Origin: CAZDET01 sp964504335
GTDB lineage: Bacteria > Bacteroidota > Bacteroidia > Chitinophagales > Saprospiraceae
Direction of reading: 5' to 3'
Assembly: GCA_964504335.1 (NCBI GenBank)
Contig: CAZDET010000025.1
Location: 1-64,000 of the forward strand
DNA: 64,000 nucleotides
Part shown: piece after piece, positions 25,107-34,767 of the stretch
Layout of the letters: every line of letters starts with the position of its first letter
How positions within the stretch are numbered: the first letter of the stretch is position 1
The notes under the pieces: model-generated
What the model was told of the DNA's origin: nothing
The model's input: only the letters and a program-made list of their open reading frames with translations
Databases searched by the model: none
Translations under genes and position numbers: made by a program

Positions 25107-27932
25107 CCACCCAGCCACCAACCCGACAATAAGCAGGGACAGAATGCCAGGGAGTCTCCTCCCCCGTTTTGATTCCGGGGCTAGAGTCATTGATTCCATA
25201 CTACCCGATGCTATAAAACCCGACCAGAAATAGGGATGCCTGGCTAGCACTCCCTTTTGGGTAGCGAGGTATTCCAGTTTTGCCTGCCGAAGTGCCTCGT
25301 CTTTCGGTAAGCCTTCATGCAGGTGGTTGAAAAATGCAATCATGATGTCGGATGTGGCCTGGTCGGGAGCTTTCCACAAACTCATTACGACAGTCGGTAT
25401 CCCCAGGAAGGCAAAGGCCCTGGAAAGACTCTGTACCCCCTCTCCGCGATGTAGTTGGCCATAACCGGTGTTGCAGGCAGATAAAACGACTACTTCTGCC
25501 TGCTCCATCCTCAGCGGGTAGATTTCTTCTGCATGCAACGCGTCGTCCTCCTCAAGTCCTGATGCAGTCGGTGTAAACATTAACCGGGAACGCATCGGCT
25601 GCTGCTCATCTACCAAGGCGTGCATTGCCAGCAGATAAATCTGATAATCTGAAAGCAGTTCGAGAAAAGTCGCTTTGCTTGCATCCTCTTCGAGAAATGA
25701 ATCTCCGCCGAGTAAATGAGCAACCTGAATTACCTGCTTACGCGCACCTTCCAATGGTGGGAGCCCATTGGAGCCTGTAGCCGGCAAGGGGAAATAATTG
25801 GGCGCAAAGCCGGCAAACGTGCGTTTGGCACGAATGCTCCGTCTTCTCTGTTGTACTTCTAATAAGCCCATTGAATAAGCGTAGCTAATTCGATAATTCA
25901 TCAACAGATAAGGCGGTTGCTCGTACCCAGTAGTGGAATTCATCGGTGGATGCAACATCTCGAAAGGTAGCAACCCAAGGGTACCGTCCGGTACTATGGT
26001 TAACTGATTCGTTTCATCGGGCAATGAGTCAAATGGCTGTCGGATCAACCAATCGAATAAACGGCCACTAAGTACGGCACACTCAGATAATTCCAATTGA
26101 TTCCTACGACGATTCGGATCGGAAATGGCCATCCGCAAGTCACGGACTACCGAATTCAAATCTTTCGGGAGAGGTTTCATCCAACTCTGAAATCTGTGTG
26201 GGGTCAGCAGGACAATATATAATGTAGAGTCTCCCAAGAAATACTCTATTGCTGCTTGTTCGGCCGAAAGGGAAGCCATTGCTTCGGTCAGCGAATAGGA
26301 TTCGGATGGGTTTCGGTACTGCGATAAATATTGCTGTTCGAGAGTGTCGTTTAGTTTTCGGTATCTTTCCAAGGTCACAAATAGTTGTGCGCGAAGATTC
26401 GATTGATTTACCGACTCGCTGATACGCAAGCGCAGTTGCGCAGCCTCTGATCGCAGTTGTTGCTCTCGCTCCAGTAAGGCAAGGGGAATATCAGCAGTTG
26501 CCTTGTTTCGCGCCGTGCGCAATTGATCCATTAACACGGTTGCTTTACTTCTTTCCAGCAGGGAGAAGAGGGCGTGGTGATCCGTCGAGTCCATCGCATA
26601 TTGCATGTTGAGGGCCACCTCAAACAGTCGGTACCGCTGATCCAGCATCAATTGCTTGTCCCAATCAGCGGTAAATTCACTTCGAATGACGTCCATTAGC
26701 TGAAGCGCCTGCATCGCTCGCTCGAGACCGACTTGTAGATCGCCTTTCTGTTTTCGCTTCCTGAAAAGCTTCCAGTACATCTCCGCTTCGTCCAAGAGAT
26801 TGCGCAACAACTTAGGTTTGCCCTCGACGGCTACTAGGTCCCTGGATTCCAATGGCCCGTGGGAAGCAGTCGCCTGTTCAAATAGGGATAAAGCTTCTTC
26901 AAGCCGACCCCGGGCAGCAGCCAAATGCCCCATCAAATTATAGGTTACTCCTAGCTCGTAATGCTCCTTACCAAACTGCTCCTGTTTTAGCCACAAGGCC
27001 TTTTTCAAGTGCGCCGCTGCCTGAGTCCACTGTTTCTGACTGGTATAGGCTTGCCCCAGCAAATCGTGGGTCACCCGAAATAGCGGCGTATAATCTAGCT
27101 GTAGTGCCTGTTGGAGCTTCAGTATGGCGCTATCGATCTTACCTTGTTCCAAATAATAGCGGGCAAAGTTTTGATGGCAGGCCAGTAAATTCTTGTTCAG
27201 CCGAAAATGAACGTCCTCGTCCACTTGCGGATAAAAAGACCAAAGTGACTCCATTCCGAACTGATAGTTTTCACGAGCCTTATCGTAGCGCTTTAGCTGA
27301 CGATAGCACTCAGCCATCTGAGAATGAGTCAGACCAATACGCCCCATCCGGATTTGGGCTGAATCGTGGCGGATATATGACATCCCCTCCCAATAGTGCC
27401 GAATTGCACTATCAAAATCACCGGTATTCTTAAAGATTTGAGCGAGATAAGCGTGCGATCGATAGATTAAAAACGAATCTCTACTGTTCGGATTAGGCTT
27501 CTGGCGCAGAAGATCAATTACTTCCCGATTCGTCTCCAGGGCCTGATTCGAGCGCCCAATACGAAGATAATACCCTGCCCACATGGCCTTCGTATCGACC
27601 GCTAAGGCCTCCTGACGATTCAATGGCAGGCAACTATTGTAGGTGAACAGGGTATCTTCAAGCTGTTCCAAATAGATGCGCTGCCGACCGAATTGATTCA
27701 GGTCAACGGCTGCCTGTACTTTCCACTTCATTGCCTGAATACCCAGATTGTACTGATCCGATTGAAAGGCAATTCGCCGGCACTCCTCAAAATAATAGAC
27801 GGCGCTGTCCAAATTTGATTTGCTGAAGGAAATACCAGCCTTCAGCAAACTATCCGGAACACTTGTGAACTGGCAGTAACTCGTTTGGGCAATGAATAAA
27901 CTGATACCAATCAGCCATTTTGCCGTCCGCAT
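25089..27932 (-). CDS. CHAT-domain protein with TPR repeats and C-terminal membrane anchor (module A)
   Basis: This 947-residue protein has a signal peptide (about 1-20, ending SYCQ), a long TPR region (about 25-430), a linker coiled coil, and a CHAT domain at about 620-915. The caspase-like dyad is intact: His771 in LLAMHALVDE and Cys820 in VVLSACNTGYG, followed by GEGVQSLSRAFAFLG and VVMSLWKAPD. A hydrophobic segment at 928-946 ends the protein, so the domains should lie in the periplasm. CHAT domains are cysteine proteases or signalling modules. The start overlaps the stop of the upstream lipoprotein gene by one base, indicating coupling. It converges on the sigma/TPR gene pair, forming a compact module. 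Confidence 0.88.
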   Translation of the reverse strand: MRTAKWLIGISLFIAQTSYCQFTSVPDSLLKAGISFSKSNLDSAVYYFEECRRIAFQSDQYNLGIQAMKWKVQAAVDLNQFGRQRIYLEQLEDTLFTYNSCLPLNRQEALAVDTKAMWAGYYLRIGRSNQALETNREVIDLLRQKPNPNSRDSFLIYRSHAYLAQIFKNTGDFDSAIRHYWEGMSYIRHDSAQIRMGRIGLTHSQMAECYRQLKRYDKARENYQFGMESLWSFYPQVDEDVHFRLNKNLLACHQNFARYYLEQGKIDSAILKLQQALQLDYTPLFRVTHDLLGQAYTSQKQWTQAAAHLKKALWLKQEQFGKEHYELGVTYNLMGHLAAARGRLEEALSLFEQATASHGPLESRDLVAVEGKPKLLRNLLDEAEMYWKLFRKRKQKGDLQVGLERAMQALQLMDVIRSEFTADWDKQLMLDQRYRLFEVALNMQYAMDSTDHHALFSLLERSKATVLMDQLRTARNKATADIPLALLEREQQLRSEAAQLRLRISESVNQSNLRAQLFVTLERYRKLNDTLEQQYLSQYRNPSESYSLTEAMASLSAEQAAIEYFLGDSTLYIVLLTPHRFQSWMKPLPKDLNSVVRDLRMAISDPNRRRNQLELSECAVLSGRLFDWLIRQPFDSLPDETNQLTIVPDGTLGLLPFEMLHPPMNSTTGYEQPPYLLMNYRISYAYSMGLLEVQQRRRSIRAKRTFAGFAPNYFPLPATGSNGLPPLEGARKQVIQVAHLLGGDSFLEEDASKATFLELLSDYQIYLLAMHALVDEQQPMRSRLMFTPTASGLEEDDALHAEEIYPLRMEQAEVVVLSACNTGYGQLHRGEGVQSLSRAFAFLGIPTVVMSLWKAPDQATSDIMIAFFNHLHEGLPKDEALRQAKLEYLATQKGVLARHPYFWSGFIASGSMESMTLAPESKRGRRLPGILSLLIVGLVAGWLYFRY

Positions 27933-28462
27933 TATTTTAATCGAATTACGCTGGTATGAGAAAATGGCAGGATTGGACCGGGGACGACCTCTCCATCATC
28001 CGACTCTTCACTTAATTGAATCAGAATCTTACCCACGGGAGCATCGGAATCTTCCTGGTTTATATTCCCAACCAGCTCCATGCAGTACCACCAGGCCGAT
28101 TGATCACCAAGGGGGGCGGAAACGGGCTCTTTGGATTGGCCAACTAGCCGATCTCCTACAAATAGCTGAATACTAACAGATTGGCTTGCATCCGGATTTA
28201 AATCCACAATACACACATCGGACACGGCTAATAACGGTTGGCCCGGTCCGCGCTCGCAGGGTGGATCACAGGAATAGGTCACTACTCCGGAAGGATCCTT
28301 TATCAGGCCCAGCTGGCTGATAGTTGTGATAGGAGAATCCGTTTCGACCTCGCGAATTTCATTAATGGTTGTAAAGGCTTCAAATGGTTTTGGTGAACAA
28401 CCACTCAGAAATAGAAGAAAAAAGACTCCTAAAAACAGGGGAATAGCATGTCGATAGTCCAT
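27932..28462 (-). CDS. lipoprotein of unknown function, coupled to the CHAT gene
   Basis: This 176-residue protein has a lipoprotein leader with the lipobox LSGC (Cys22). The mature part is probably a beta sandwich with a cysteine pair (SCDPPCERG) and phrases such as VSIQLFVGDRLVG and KILIQLSEES. I do not recognise a family. Its stop codon overlaps the start of the downstream CHAT-TPR gene (TAATG), so the two are made together and may act together at the membrane, for example as a ligand-binding or scaffold partner. Nothing in the sequence identifies a ligand. Confidence 0.7.
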   Translation of the reverse strand: MDYRHAIPLFLGVFFLLFLSGCSPKPFEAFTTINEIREVETDSPITTISQLGLIKDPSGVVTYSCDPPCERGPGQPLLAVSDVCIVDLNPDASQSVSIQLFVGDRLVGQSKEPVSAPLGDQSAWWYCMELVGNINQEDSDAPVGKILIQLSEESDDGEVVPGPILPFSHTSVIRLK

Positions 28463-28719
28463 ATTGAATGTATATGAGTAAAAGGTATTTTTAGAAAAAA
28501 GCGTAATTCGAATTGCGCTAGACTACTAAATAAAGATACCAAATTGTAGCATAGAATGCTACGGGCACCTCATTCGGAAGAGATTCCAAATTTCCGGTAT
28601 CCACTTCGGGACACCTGTCGTACCGGTCACTCTGCTTTTTAGCCATTCTAACAGAACGACCGGACTTAATTATAATCGACCGATTAATTTGAGGAAAAAT
28701 TAACACAAATAATATAATT

Positions 28720-28884
28720 ATGACCAACCGATTGGATGGCATATCCAGGGGCATGATCTTACTCCTGGCAGTTCTTGTATTGTCTCACTGTGAGCGGGAG
28801 GCAATTGCTCCGGAAAAAGCACCATCACTCGCAAGCGACTTGCGATGTCTAGCGTTTAAGCTAAGGTGTAGCTTAAGGATTTGA
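28720..28884 (+). CDS. possible small lipoprotein, 54 residues
   Basis: An ATG at 28720 opens a 54-codon frame with a leader-like hydrophobic stretch (GMILLLAVLVLSHC) ending at a lipobox-like cysteine, followed by a short charged tail and stop at 28882-28884. It lies 16 bp upstream of the ECF sigma frame on the same strand. The last third overlaps an inverted repeat, so it may be a remnant or leader peptide and not a full gene. The rest of the 28463-28900 gap shows no clear gene. Confidence 0.35.
   Translation: MTNRLDGISRGMILLLAVLVLSHCEREAIAPEKAPSLASDLRCLAFKLRCSLRI
28856..28876. repeat. perfect 8-bp inverted repeat upstream of an ECF sigma gene
   Basis: TTAAGCTA and TAGCTTAA are separated by AGGTG. 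The repeat sits 25 bp before the TTG start of the sigma gene at 28901 and could be an operator or an RNA hairpin in the leader. No T-tract follows, so it is not a typical terminator. Confidence 0.5.
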
Positions 28885-28900
28885 TAAAAAACTGCATCTA

Positions 28901-29455
28901 TTGGATGACATCATTCGGGCTATTGCCAACGGCGATCGGGCAGCCTTTCAATGGCTTTATGATACTATTTGCGACAAGGTCTACAATACCGCTCTCTGCT
29001 ATACCCAAAACAATCAGGACGCCGAGGAAATCACCCAAGATGTATTCGTCAGCATTTATCGGAATGCCGCGAAGTTTAGAGGAGATGCCGCACTGCATAC
29101 CTGGGTGTATCGCATTACCATTAATGCCTGCCTGAACCACCTCAAGCGAAAAAAGCGATTTACCTTCCTCCGCCCGAGCGATACCAATTTGGACAGGCCC
29201 GACTTCGATCACCCCGGCATTTTGCTGGAAAACAAGGAAAACGCTAGGATCCTGTTTAGCGAGATTGAAACACTGCCGGACAACCAGAAAACGGCGTTCA
29301 TTCTCAGTTTTATCGAAGAATTACCGCGGCAAGAGGTAGCGGATGTTATGGAAATTACCTTGAAGGCAGTAGAATCGCTGTTGCAGCGTGCAAAGAAAAA
29401 TCTGAGACACAAGTTAAAAAAACGATACCCGCACCGAAGGAAATCCTCAGAATAA
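28901..29455 (+). CDS. ECF-type RNA polymerase sigma factor with TTG start
   Basis: The 184-residue product is a clear sigma-70 family ECF factor: region 2 at about 8-75 (AFQWLYDTICDKVYNTALCYTQ, DAEEITQDVFVSIYRN, LHTWVYRITINACLNHLKR) and region 4 at about 120-170 (LPDNQKTAFILSFIEELPRQEVADVM). No ATG is available in frame between the upstream stop at 28874-28876 and region 2, so TTG at 28901 is the most likely start, with CTG at 28892 possible. It is followed by a small membrane protein and a CpxP-like protein, an arrangement like metal- or envelope-stress sigma operons. Confidence 0.9.
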   Translation: MDDIIRAIANGDRAAFQWLYDTICDKVYNTALCYTQNNQDAEEITQDVFVSIYRNAAKFRGDAALHTWVYRITINACLNHLKRKKRFTFLRPSDTNLDRPDFDHPGILLENKENARILFSEIETLPDNQKTAFILSFIEELPRQEVADVMEITLKAVESLLQRAKKNLRHKLKKRYPHRRKSSE

Positions 29456-29509
29456 GGGTCTAACAAGTGTGAATAATGCAATCGCGAGGAGCACGATAGA
29501 TTACAAAAT

Positions 29510-29803
29510 ATGAACAACCACGACCAAGAACAATGGATCAACGACGTACTCGGCAGCATGAAAGGAAGCCGGCGCGCCCAGCCCCAAACGACACTGTTTG
29601 CCCAAATCCAACATCAATTAGACAAACCGGAGGCCCGCATCATTTCCGCACGGCAGTGGCGGGTAGCCGCCGCAGCAGCCATCTTACTACTCAGCCTGAA
29701 TGGATTTGCCCTTCGCGCTTACGTCCAATCCACCTCCACCGAAATCGCCCAGGAGCAACGCTCTAGCGAGCAGCTCCTTTCCGATTTTTCAATCTATGAA
29801 TAA
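29510..29803 (+). CDS. small single-pass membrane protein, putative anti-sigma factor
   Basis: This 97-residue protein has a hydrophilic N-terminal half with an amphipathic helix (FAQIQHQLDKPEAR), one membrane segment at about 50-69 (VAAAAAILLLSLNGFAL) and a short C-terminal tail. It is encoded directly after an ECF sigma gene and its stop overlaps the next start (TAATG). Small proteins of this topology and position often hold the sigma factor at the membrane, but no recognised anti-sigma motif is present, so the role is inferred from context. Confidence 0.65.
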   Translation: MNNHDQEQWINDVLGSMKGSRRAQPQTTLFAQIQHQLDKPEARIISARQWRVAAAAAILLLSLNGFALRAYVQSTSTEIAQEQRSSEQLLSDFSIYE

Positions 29804-30270
29804 TGACCAACCTGCAATTCTTCAAATACCTTACGATCGGCCTCTTTCTGATGAACATGTCGTTAATCGCTTTTTTCTTCGTGATGCGCCCAAAGCCACC
29901 GGCAGGGCCGTTCAGGGGGCAGGCACCTGAAATGATGCAACTGGACCAGCAACAACGGACGGCTTTTTCAAGGATGGTGGCGCAGCACGTTCGGCAAATG
30001 GAAGGCTATAACAATGCGCAACGCACGCTGCTGCAAACCTACTTCGACCGGCTCCTCGATTCCACTATTACTTCTAATACCGATACACTGCTGCGACAAA
30101 TTCAACAAGTAGAGCGCCAAAAAATTGAATCTACCTACAATCATTTTGAAGGTGTCCAAGCCCTGCTGCGTCCGGAGCAGCAAGCCGGCTTTGAACGATT
30201 TGTGCGCGGAGCGATGGAATCGATTCTCACACAATCCCGGAGCGCTCCGCCACCTCCAAAGGTGTTTTAA
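29803..30270 (+). CDS. CpxP/Spy-like periplasmic sensor protein
   Basis: The 155-residue product has an N-terminal hydrophobic anchor (about 8-28) and a helical, Gln/Arg/Met-rich periplasmic part with the spacing LDQQQRTAF ... LRPEQQAGFERF. Such paired L-x-x-x-Q motifs in antiparallel helices are typical of the LTxxQ/heavy-metal-sensor family that includes CpxP and Spy. Proteins of this family bind misfolded periplasmic proteins or metals and feed back on stress regulators. The gene is coupled to the upstream small membrane protein and is the third member of an ECF operon, so a feedback role on the sigma factor at 28901 is plausible. Confidence 0.72.
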   Translation: MTNLQFFKYLTIGLFLMNMSLIAFFFVMRPKPPAGPFRGQAPEMMQLDQQQRTAFSRMVAQHVRQMEGYNNAQRTLLQTYFDRLLDSTITSNTDTLLRQIQQVERQKIESTYNHFEGVQALLRPEQQAGFERFVRGAMESILTQSRSAPPPPKVF

Positions 30271-30368
30271 GGAGTTCTAATCGTCGTCGAATCAGGCTTA
30301 TTGAGGCGCAGGATGCAACCTTCTGGGGCTGTTTGCGTCTTTCCGGACGATCAACCACCCATCTTACC

Positions 30369-31430
30369 ATGCGATTTGTATTTTTATTCCTCCTGAGTAC
30401 ACTCATGACACTTCAAAGTTATTCCCAGGCTGATAGCGACGATATCCGCTCCTTTGCCGAGGAGCAGGTGGCTGCCTTTGCCGAGGATTATCCGGGCGTC
30501 TCCGTATCGGTATCGCACCGGGGGCGCATTGTCTGGAATACGACCCACGGCTATCGGGATCTGGAACGGCAACTGCCGGTGGAGCCCACCACCAAATTCA
30601 ATATTTACAGTACCTCCAAATTTATCACGGGCTTAGCGTTTCTCAAGCTGGTTCATTCTGGCCAACTGGAGAGCCTGGACGTGCGGGTGCGCGACCTCGA
30701 CCCTACCCTACCCATTACCTACGATGCGATGACGCTGCGGCACCTGCTGACGCACACCTCCGGTATCCGGCACTACAACGGCAAACAAGACTGGAAGCGC
30801 TTCGCGGATTTGCGCTGTGCCAGCCCCGCCGAGGCGGTCGCTTACTTTGCCAATGATCCGCTCAAAGCCCCTCCCGGCCAGGAGGAAATCTACACGACCT
30901 ACGGCATGGTGCTGGCAAGCCACTTGCTCGAAAAAATCACAGGGCTGGACTACCTAGCCGCCCTCAACCAGCTCCTACCCTTCCGCACGCCCCTCGAACT
31001 GGACAGCGAAACCGCGGAAAAGGCCGTCCCCTACCGCCGCAAGGGTAAGAACTATCGTGTATATCCGGGCCTGAGCGCCGAATGCAAATACGGCGGCGGC
31101 GGCCTGATTGCCTCCTCCGATCAGCTGGCGCAAGCCGGACAGTTTTTTTACGATTCGTCGGTTGTACCGCTGGAAGAATTGAAACAACTCCTCCAGGCCG
31201 ACTGGCCCACGGGAGCCACCAGCGGCGTCAGCTTCGCCATCGGCAGCGGCATCTCGGAAAGCGTCGGACTGCATGCCAATCAGGGAGGCGCTTCGCCCGG
31301 TGGCCGCAGCTACCTGCTGGTTCTGGCCGAGCAGGAAGTGGCCGTTGCCATTACGACCAATTGTGAGGGAGATGGGGAAAAGTCGTACGAGTTGGCGCTG
31401 GCGTTGGCGAAGCGGTTTGCGGGGATATAG
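30369..31430 (+). CDS. secreted serine hydrolase, beta-lactamase/LACTB-like (S12 family)
   Basis: This 353-residue protein has a signal peptide (residues 1-20, ending SYSQ) and the penicillin-binding fold of class C beta-lactamase-like hydrolases. The nucleophile motif is STSK (within IYSTSKFITG), the second motif is IYTTYGMVLAS, with Thr where many relatives have Asn as in LACTB-like peptidases, and the C-terminal glycine motif is NQGGASPGG. The LLTHTSGIRHY segment is also characteristic. It probably acts on peptides or esters in the periplasm; beta-lactam hydrolysis cannot be assumed. ATG at 30369 was chosen over an upstream TTG because the signal peptide starts there. Confidence 0.88.
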   Translation: MRFVFLFLLSTLMTLQSYSQADSDDIRSFAEEQVAAFAEDYPGVSVSVSHRGRIVWNTTHGYRDLERQLPVEPTTKFNIYSTSKFITGLAFLKLVHSGQLESLDVRVRDLDPTLPITYDAMTLRHLLTHTSGIRHYNGKQDWKRFADLRCASPAEAVAYFANDPLKAPPGQEEIYTTYGMVLASHLLEKITGLDYLAALNQLLPFRTPLELDSETAEKAVPYRRKGKNYRVYPGLSAECKYGGGGLIASSDQLAQAGQFFYDSSVVPLEELKQLLQADWPTGATSGVSFAIGSGISESVGLHANQGGASPGGRSYLLVLAEQEVAVAITTNCEGDGEKSYELALALAKRFAGI

Positions 31431-31493
31431 GTTCTTTAGGGCAAAAATTATAGACCGGTAGATAGTTAGCCCAAGACCAAATGACCAATCAAC

Positions 31494-34400
31494 TCAATCC
31501 TTCGCCTTCAACACTTCGAGGAGCGCCCGAAACCGCTCCGTTTCCCGGATGCCATCCAGGCTTTCCTCACTTTGCAGCCATTCCACATTCTCGTAGCCCA
31601 ATTCCAACGCTTTTTCGAGATTGGAAAGGGCTTCCTCCATTTTCCCGTCGAGGGCATAATAAACCGCCCAATTCCGGTACACTACCGGGTCATCAGGTAC
31701 CAATTGCTGCAATTGCTCCAAGCGGGCTTTGGCTTCGGCCAGCTTGCCCCATTTGGCGTAGGCCAGGCCGGTATTATTAAAATAAAGAAACTTATTTTCC
31801 GAATTCAATTGATGACTTTTCTCGTAATTCTCGATGGCTTCGGGATAGTTCTTTCCAAAATAATGACAGAGTCCGATTCGAATATATAGAGTCGCGTTAT
31901 CGGGTTTAAATTCCAGTGCCTTTTGAAAACTCTGTATTGCAGCTTGGAATTGACGAGCTGATTGCAGTTGTTGCCCCCTTTTTTCTAGCATAAAGGCCAT
32001 ATTCGATTCTACCTTTTTGAGGTTTGGGTGATCCGAGGCAAGATTTTCTTTTCTAATTGATAAAGCTCGTTGCATGGATATAATAGCTGAATCTAAGTCG
32101 TTTAAACGGTAATAGATCGAGGCTAAGTTGCCATACGAGGTGGCAATTCTCGCATGATAGGGATCTAGCACTTGCTCAAGAATGGCAATGTCTTTTTGTT
32201 GGGCGGCCAGCGCCTGCTCGTAGTCGCCCAGATTTCGGTAGATCCCGGCTAAGTTGTTATACGAGTTGGCAATACTCGGATGATTCGGCTCTAATACNNN
32301 NNNNNNNNNNNNNNNNNNNNNNNNNNNNNNNNNNNNNNNNNNNNNNNNNNNNNNNNNNNNNNNNNNNNNNNNNNNNNNNNNNNNNNNNNNNNNNNNNTCC
32401 CGGCTAAGTTGTTATACGAGTTGGCAATACTCGGATGATTCGGCTCTAATACCTGCTCTCGAATGGCCAGGGCTCTTTGCTGGGCCGTCAGTGCCTGTTC
32501 AAAATTGCCCAAATCCCGATGAATCAAGGCTAAGTTGTTGTAAGAGGTGGCGATATCCGGATGATTCGGCTCTAATACTTGCTCTCGAATGGCCAGGGCT
32601 CGTTGCTGGGCGGCCAGCGCCTGCTCGTAGTCGCCCAGATCCCGATAGATCAAAGACAAGTTGTTGTAGGAGATGGCAATACTTGGATGATTCAGCTCGA
32701 GCACTTGCTCCCGAATAGCCAGGGCTTGTTGTTGGGCGACCAGCGCCTGCTCGTAGTTGCCCAGATCCCGATAGATCAAGGCCAGGTTATTGTACGAAGT
32801 AGCGATCCTCGGATGCGCCTGCTCTAGCACTTGCTCGATAAGGGCGCTATCTTGCTGTTGGGCGGCCAGCGCCTGTTTGTAGTCGCCCAAATCCCGATAG
32901 ATCAGGGCTAAGTTGTTGTACGAGGTGGCGATATCCGGATGATTCGGCTCTAACACCTGCTCGATAATGGCAATGTTTTTTTGTTGGGCGGCCAGCGCCT
33001 GCTCGTAGTCGCCCAAATCCCGGTAGATCAAGGATAAGTTGTTGTAATAGGTAGCGATCTTCGGATGATTCGGCTCTAACACCTGCTCGATAATGGCAAT
33101 GTTTTTTTGTTGGGCGGCCAGTGCCCGCTCGTAGTCGCCCAAATCCCGGTAGATGCCGGCTAAGCTATTGTAAGAGGCAGCGATACTCGGATGATTTTGC
33201 TCTAACACCTGCTCTCGAATGGCCAGGGCTCGTTGCTGGGCGGCCAGCGCCTGCTCGTAGTCGCCCAAATCCCGGTAGATCAAAGATAGGTTGTCGTAGG
33301 AAGTGGCAATATCCGGATGATTCGGCTCCAACACCTGCTCTCGAATGGCCAGGGCTTGCTGTTGTGCGGCCAGTGCCTGCTCGTAGTCGCCCAAATCCCG
33401 GTAGATCAAAGATAGGTTGTCGTAGGAAGTGGCAATATCCGGATGATTCGGCTCCAACACCTGCTCTCGAATGGCCAGGGCTTGCTGTTGTGCGGCCAGT
33501 GCCTGCTCGTAGTCGCCCAGATCCCGATAGATCAAGGATAAGTTGTTGTAGGAGGTGGCCACTTCAGGGTCTTCTTGTTCTAGGAGTTGTTCTTTAATGG
33601 CCATGTGTTCCTGCTGGTAACGGAGCGCATTGGCATACTCCCCTAAATCCCGATAAATCCCTGCGAGCGCACCGTAGGCATCTGCTACTTCAATGTCTGC
33701 TTCCTCCTTAGTTTCTTCCAGTATTTGGATGATTTTCAGGTAGATTCGTTCCGCCTCCCGGTACTGAAAAAGCAAACTGTACGACTCCGCTTTCAATTCA
33801 AAACTTTCAACGATTTGGTGGATTTGCAGTAACCCTTTTTCCTGGATATCCTGCCCGACAGCTTCAAGCTCCTTGCCTTTGATAACGGTGGCCAGGGCCT
33901 CCTGGTAGGACTGGTCCAAATGGGCCTCATTTAGTACCTGGATGGCTTGTTCGATTTGCCCGGCTTCATAGTGCCCGTAGGCCTGGATGTATAATTCGGA
34001 GGCAAAATCCAGATTCTTAGCGGCAAGTTGTTGGGCAAATTCCGGCAGGCGTCTTTCTAGTTGCTCCATTTTGCTCTCCAATAGCTCGATGGCTGCAGCG
34101 GGGCTAGCGATCGAGGTATTCAAATCCCGCTCCAATTCAGCGATGGCGGCTTTGCTTTCGCGCTCATTGCCTAGCAGCCGGGTAATCAGCGCATCCTTTT
34201 CAGCATAGAGGGCTTTCTGGCTGATGTTGTAGAGTTCCGTCTGGGCCTTGGCGAGCTGTCCCTTTTTGGCCAGGTATACCCTTAGCAGTGGCTTTCGCCC
34301 CAGGATAACGCGTTCCAGATCGTAGGAATTGACCACTTCCAACCCCTCCTTTTCGATAGTGAGCTTGAGCGCCGTACCGTTCTGAATACCTACAAACGAC

Positions 34401-34597
34401 AGGGCGAATTGGCCCTCGATATCGGAATTGGTGGCTCCGGCAAACGGGGCGCTCGCGTAGGCATTCGCCACGTATTCAATCGCGCCCGTACGGTAGCGGC
34501 TGTTGTGGATGGAGATTTGGCCATTGAGGTCAATTTTCTGGGCAGCGGACCAGATTAGCACGCCAAAAAGCAGGAATATGGTAATATGGTATTTCAC
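31494..34597 (-). CDS. large exported TPR-array protein, interrupted by an assembly gap
   Basis: One gene is split by the N-run at 32298-32397. The 5' part starts at 34597 with a signal peptide (ending SAAQ), an N-terminal carboxypeptidase-regulatory-like beta domain (about 20-110), a helical region, and at least ten kinesin-light-chain-type TPR units of 42 residues (pattern NNLSLIYRDLGDYEQALAAQQ, then EQVLEPNHPDIATSY). The 3' part, ending at 31494, continues the same repeat, then three or so less regular TPRs and a charged C-terminus. With 100 Ns the reading frame does not match across the gap, so the gap length is only a placeholder. TPR arrays act as protein-binding scaffolds; the partner is unknown. 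A neighbour relation to CHAT proteins is possible, since they use similar TPRs. Confidence 0.85.
32298..32397. other. 100-N assembly gap inside the TPR gene
   Basis: The sequence before the gap (about 32247-32297) and after it (about 32398-32451) is the same 50-base TPR segment, from CCCGGCTAAGTTG to GGCTCTAATAC. The assembler therefore most likely failed at near-identical 126-bp repeats. The true number of repeats is unknown. Confidence 0.97.
33267..33518. repeat. two identical tandem 126-bp TPR-coding units
   Basis: Positions 33267-33392 and 33393-33518 read as identical copies encoding one 42-residue TPR unit each. The other units in the array differ at several positions. The perfect identity points to a very recent tandem duplication or gene conversion within the gene. 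Confidence 0.85.
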
Positions 34598-34767
34598 CTG
34601 GAAACGTTTTGGCGTTCAAGCGTTTAGGAATAGGCACCTAGTGGTCTTTCTCTCAGAGGGGGGACGCTGCACTAAACGCCTAAAGGATTAAGCGCTTCAA
34701 CGCAAATCAAATTTGACTATAATGTAAGCAAAATTCCATTGGTGAAAATATCGCCCTGGGAGCAACC

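Noticed and set aside
28518..28754. 78-codon minus-strand frame
   Set aside because: It overlaps the small lipoprotein-like frame on the other strand, has no recognisable features beyond a hydrophobic run, and has no neighbour context.
32491..33597. Plus-strand frames opposite the TPR gene
   Set aside because: They are antisense readings of the TPR repeats with arginine/proline-rich translation and no independent support.
32247..33600. Regular periodic repeats that might suggest a CRISPR array
   Set aside because: The period is 126 bp, there are no unique spacers, and the repeats encode 42-residue TPR units in one frame.
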